From Deinococcales bacterium (lineage in GTDB: Bacteria > Deinococcota > Deinococci > Deinococcales > Deinococcaceae), in contig JANYFS010000171.1 of NCBI GenBank assembly GCA_025359705.1, positions 1 to 5,972 on the forward strand: a DNA stretch of 5,972 nucleotides, given 5' to 3'. The notes under the pieces are model-generated. The model made no database searches and was not told where the DNA came from. It saw only the letters and a program-made list of their open reading frames with translations. Both the position numbers and the translations under genes were made by a program. How positions within the stretch are numbered: position 1 is the first letter of the stretch; each line of letters starts with the position of its first letter. Positions 4,631 through 5,972 of the stretch are shown in pieces.

Positions 4631-5494
4631 ATGTCTTATGCAAATCCCGATGTTTTGGTTTCCACCGAGTGGGTGGCCCAACATGGTCAAGATGCAGGCA
4701 TCCGCCTGATCGAAGTCAACGAAGATCCTTTGCTCTATTCGGTAGGCCACATTGCAGGTGCGGGCAATATCGACTGGCACATTCACCTCAACCGCGAAGA
4801 TGTCCGCGATTTTATCAACGAAGATGAATTTGCCGCGCTGCTCAGCCGTTTGGGAATCAGCAAAGAAACCACCGTGGTTTTTTATGGCGATAAAAGCAAC
4901 TGGTGGGCCGCCTACGCCTTCTGGTTCTTCACCTACAACGGTCACACCAACTGCAAACTGATGAACGGGGGCCGCCAAAAGTGGATGAGCGATGGTTTGC
5001 CCACCACCACCGATCTGCCCGAGTTTACCCCCACGGTTTACCCCGTGGGCTACCGTGACCAGAGCATTCGTTCGTACCGCGACGATGTACTCAAGCACAT
5101 CATCAAAGTGAAAGATGGTGTGGGTGCAATGGTAGACGTGCGTTCCCCCGACGAGTTCAGCGGAAAAGTCACCCACATGGCGGGCTATTCCCAAGAGGGC
5201 GCACTGCGTGCAGGTCACATTCCAGGGGCCAAAAGCGTACCGTGGGCCAAAGCCGTTGCCGAAGACGGCACCTTTAAAAGTGCTGAGGAACTCAAAGCCC
5301 TCTACGCCGAGCAGGGCGTGACCCCCGACAAATCGATCATCGCCTATTGCCGCATTGCCGAGCGCTCGAGCCATACCTGGTTTGCGCTGCGCTACTTGCT
5401 GGGCTACCCCAAAGTCTCCAACTACGACGGTTCTTGGACCGAGTGGGGCAATATTGTGGGAATGCCCATCGAGAAAACCTACTCGAGCGAATAA
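4631..5494 (+). CDS. Thiosulfate sulfurtransferase (two-domain rhodanese, actinobacterial CysA-like)
   Basis: This 287-residue cytoplasmic enzyme is expected to transfer sulfane sulfur from thiosulfate to cyanide or another thiophile through a cysteine persulfide. It has two rhodanese domains. The first (about 8-125) lacks the active cysteine, with Asp87 in YGDKSNWW at that place, as usual. The second (about 150-283) has DVRSPDEF (169-176), GHIPGAKSVPW (195-205) and the active loop YCRIAERSSHTWF (239-251) with catalytic Cys240, closing with NYDGSWTEWGN. The loop form closely resembles mycobacterial CysA-type thiosulfate sulfurtransferases; the usual CRIGERSSH has Ala in place of Gly. The start is fixed by GGAGG seven bases upstream. 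It appears monocistronic, with its own promoter candidate and a strong terminator. The first 734 bases contain no CTCGAG, unlike all neighbours, and codon use looks more C-ending, as in highly expressed genes. Confidence 0.93.
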   Translation: MSYANPDVLVSTEWVAQHGQDAGIRLIEVNEDPLLYSVGHIAGAGNIDWHIHLNREDVRDFINEDEFAALLSRLGISKETTVVFYGDKSNWWAAYAFWFFTYNGHTNCKLMNGGRQKWMSDGLPTTTDLPEFTPTVYPVGYRDQSIRSYRDDVLKHIIKVKDGVGAMVDVRSPDEFSGKVTHMAGYSQEGALRAGHIPGAKSVPWAKAVAEDGTFKSAEELKALYAEQGVTPDKSIIAYCRIAERSSHTWFALRYLLGYPKVSNYDGSWTEWGNIVGMPIEKTYSSE

Positions 5495-5514
5495 GTACAA
5501 CCCAAGTTTTAAGC

Positions 5515-5550
5515 AAAACCCCCCACTTCAGGCTCGAGGTGGGGGGTTTT
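5515..5550 (+). terminator. Strong intrinsic terminator after the sulfurtransferase
   Basis: AAAACCCCCCAC (5515-5526) pairs perfectly with GTGGGGGGTTTT (5539-5550). Three further inner pairs (one a G-U wobble) leave a loop of about six bases. The stem begins 20 bases after the stop codon and ends in TTTT, with another T4 a few bases on. The A4 on the 5' side means it could also work on the minus strand. A CTCGAG lies in the loop and inner stem (5533-5538). Confidence 0.9.
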
Positions 5551-5670
5551 GAATGGTTTTCAAAAAAGGCAAAAAAATATCGGCCCTTCGCCGATTGATA
5601 CTTAAAACTATAGCCCACTATTCGTTATGCGTCAAGCCTATGCAGCGCCACGCCCCAGCCCCGCAAAAGC

Positions 5671-5676
5671 TAAGCT
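5671..5676 (+). promoter_or_regulatory. Candidate -10 box for a leaderless FMN reductase transcript
   Basis: TAAGCT fits the TAnnnT pattern and ends six bases before the ATG at 5683, which would place the transcription start on the A of the ATG. No Shine-Dalgarno is present, and no convincing -35 was found. Leaderless genes with this spacing are common in Deinococcus and actinobacteria; the call here is inference. Confidence 0.3.
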
Positions 5677-5682
5677 ATACCC

Positions 5683-5972
5683 ATGCCTCCAACCCTGCAC
5701 ATTCTGATGATTTGCGGAAGCCTGCGCTCGAGGTCAACCAATCTTGCCACGCTCGAGACGGCGGGGCAGCTTGCGCCCAGTGGGATGATTTGCCAGTTGT
5801 ATACCGATATGGCAAACCTACCCCATTTCAACCCTGACCACGATTTTGAGCCGTTGCCCGAGGCGGTGGCGGCCTTGCGGGGGCAGATTGCGGCGGCGGA
5901 TGCCTTGCTTTTTTGCATTCCCGAATATGCGGGGGCCTTGCCTGGGTCGTTCAAAAATGTGTTGGACTGGAC
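5683..5972 (+). CDS. NADPH-dependent FMN reductase / flavodoxin-like quinone reductase (5' part only)
   Basis: The first 96 residues are visible; the gene runs off the right edge (family members are about 180 residues). The protein is expected to bind FMN and use NAD(P)H to reduce free flavin or quinones in the cytoplasm. An early beta-strand LHILMIC leads into the FMN phosphate-binding loop GSLRSRSTN (12-20). IPEYAGALPGSFKNVLDW (79-96) is the classic signature of this family, with PEY at the flavin face. Start choice: ATG 5683 gives a normal N-terminus, MPPTLHILMICGSLR; an internal ATG at 5707 would cut into the first strand. There is no ribosome site, but a possible -10 box immediately upstream suggests a leaderless mRNA. 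It lies 188 bases after the sulfurtransferase stop and beyond its terminator, so it is probably a separate unit. The subfamily (SsuE, ArsH, ChrR-type) cannot be decided from this part. Confidence 0.88.
   Translation, partial: MPPTLHILMICGSLRSRSTNLATLETAGQLAPSGMICQLYTDMANLPHFNPDHDFEPLPEAVAALRGQIAAADALLFCIPEYAGALPGSFKNVLDW

Larger units (their letters stand above)
1..5972. repeat. Highly iterated palindrome CTCGAG, 44 copies across the window
   Basis: Copies counted by eye start at 62, 164, 388, 550, 594, 646, 897, 963, 1034, 1055, 1179, 1199, 1294, 1418, 1522, 1546, 1576, 1624, 1679, 1778, 2089, 2274, 2449, 2499, 2769, 2839, 2872, 2914, 2966, 3001, 3271, 3382, 3817, 4008, 4023, 4110, 4449, 4456, 4577, 5365, 5482, 5533, 5727 and 5752. 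With equal base frequencies about 1.5 would be expected. They occur in genes of both strands and in several codon phases, giving Leu-Glu, Ser-Arg, Ser-Ser or Ala-Arg, and also in gaps and in the terminator loop. Neither codon bias nor one protein motif can explain that. The pattern resembles cyanobacterial HIP1 (GCGATCGC). Confidence 0.9.

Noticed and set aside
4511..5500. 329-codon minus-strand frame opposite the sulfurtransferase
   Set aside because: The plus strand encodes two full rhodanese domains with a ribosome site and terminator; the minus frame shows no coherent family and only a G/V/H-rich composition.
5553..5837. 94-codon plus-strand frame overlapping the FMN reductase start
   Set aside because: It overlaps the FMN reductase, whose signature motifs are clear, and its own sequence has low-complexity composition and no family features.

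Overview
The window is 5972 bases of bacterial chromosome of medium GC (roughly 50-55% by eye). It is densely coding and carries ordinary central-metabolism genes. The genes are a 6-phosphogluconolactonase, a small P-loop kinase-like protein, a MalZ-type GH13 alpha-glucosidase, a DUF554 membrane protein, a two-domain thiosulfate sulfurtransferase and the start of an NADPH-dependent FMN reductase. No phage, CRISPR, transposase, tRNA or rRNA gene was seen. The host cannot be named with certainty. The gene set and the TAnnnT-like boxes close to start codons would suit Deinococcota, but Chloroflexota or another lineage is possible; this is inference only.

Layout. Positions 76-738 (+) hold pgl, which overlaps by one base with the kinase-like gene at 738-1247 (+). 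Its reading frame stays open to the left edge, so the true start, or a fusion to the upstream gene, is unresolved. The convergent gap 1248-1509 holds a REPIN-like element: two GTAG-headed GC-rich hairpins in inverted orientation, with an AT-rich tandem repeat beside it. Positions 1510-3498 (-) hold malZ. It is divergent from the DUF554 gene at 3556-4311 (+) across a 57-base promoter region. The gap 4312-4630 contains a perfect 13-bp hairpin nested in a larger imperfect inverted repeat, then a promoter candidate, a GTTCTC hexamer repeat and a strong Shine-Dalgarno site for the sulfurtransferase (4631-5494, +). That gene ends in a strong intrinsic terminator (5515-5550). The FMN reductase begins at 5683 and runs off the right edge.

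Function. Pgl carries out the second step of the oxidative pentose phosphate pathway, and MalZ releases glucose from maltodextrins, so both feed glucose metabolism. They lie on opposite strands and nothing shows co-regulation. The sulfurtransferase and the FMN reductase each look like single transcription units.

The most striking signal is not a gene. The palindrome CTCGAG occurs 44 times in the window, where about 1.5 would be expected for a random hexamer. It occurs in genes on both strands, in several reading frames and in intergenic DNA. This resembles the behaviour of the cyanobacterial HIP1 palindrome but with a different sequence. A 782-base stretch covering most of the sulfurtransferase has none.
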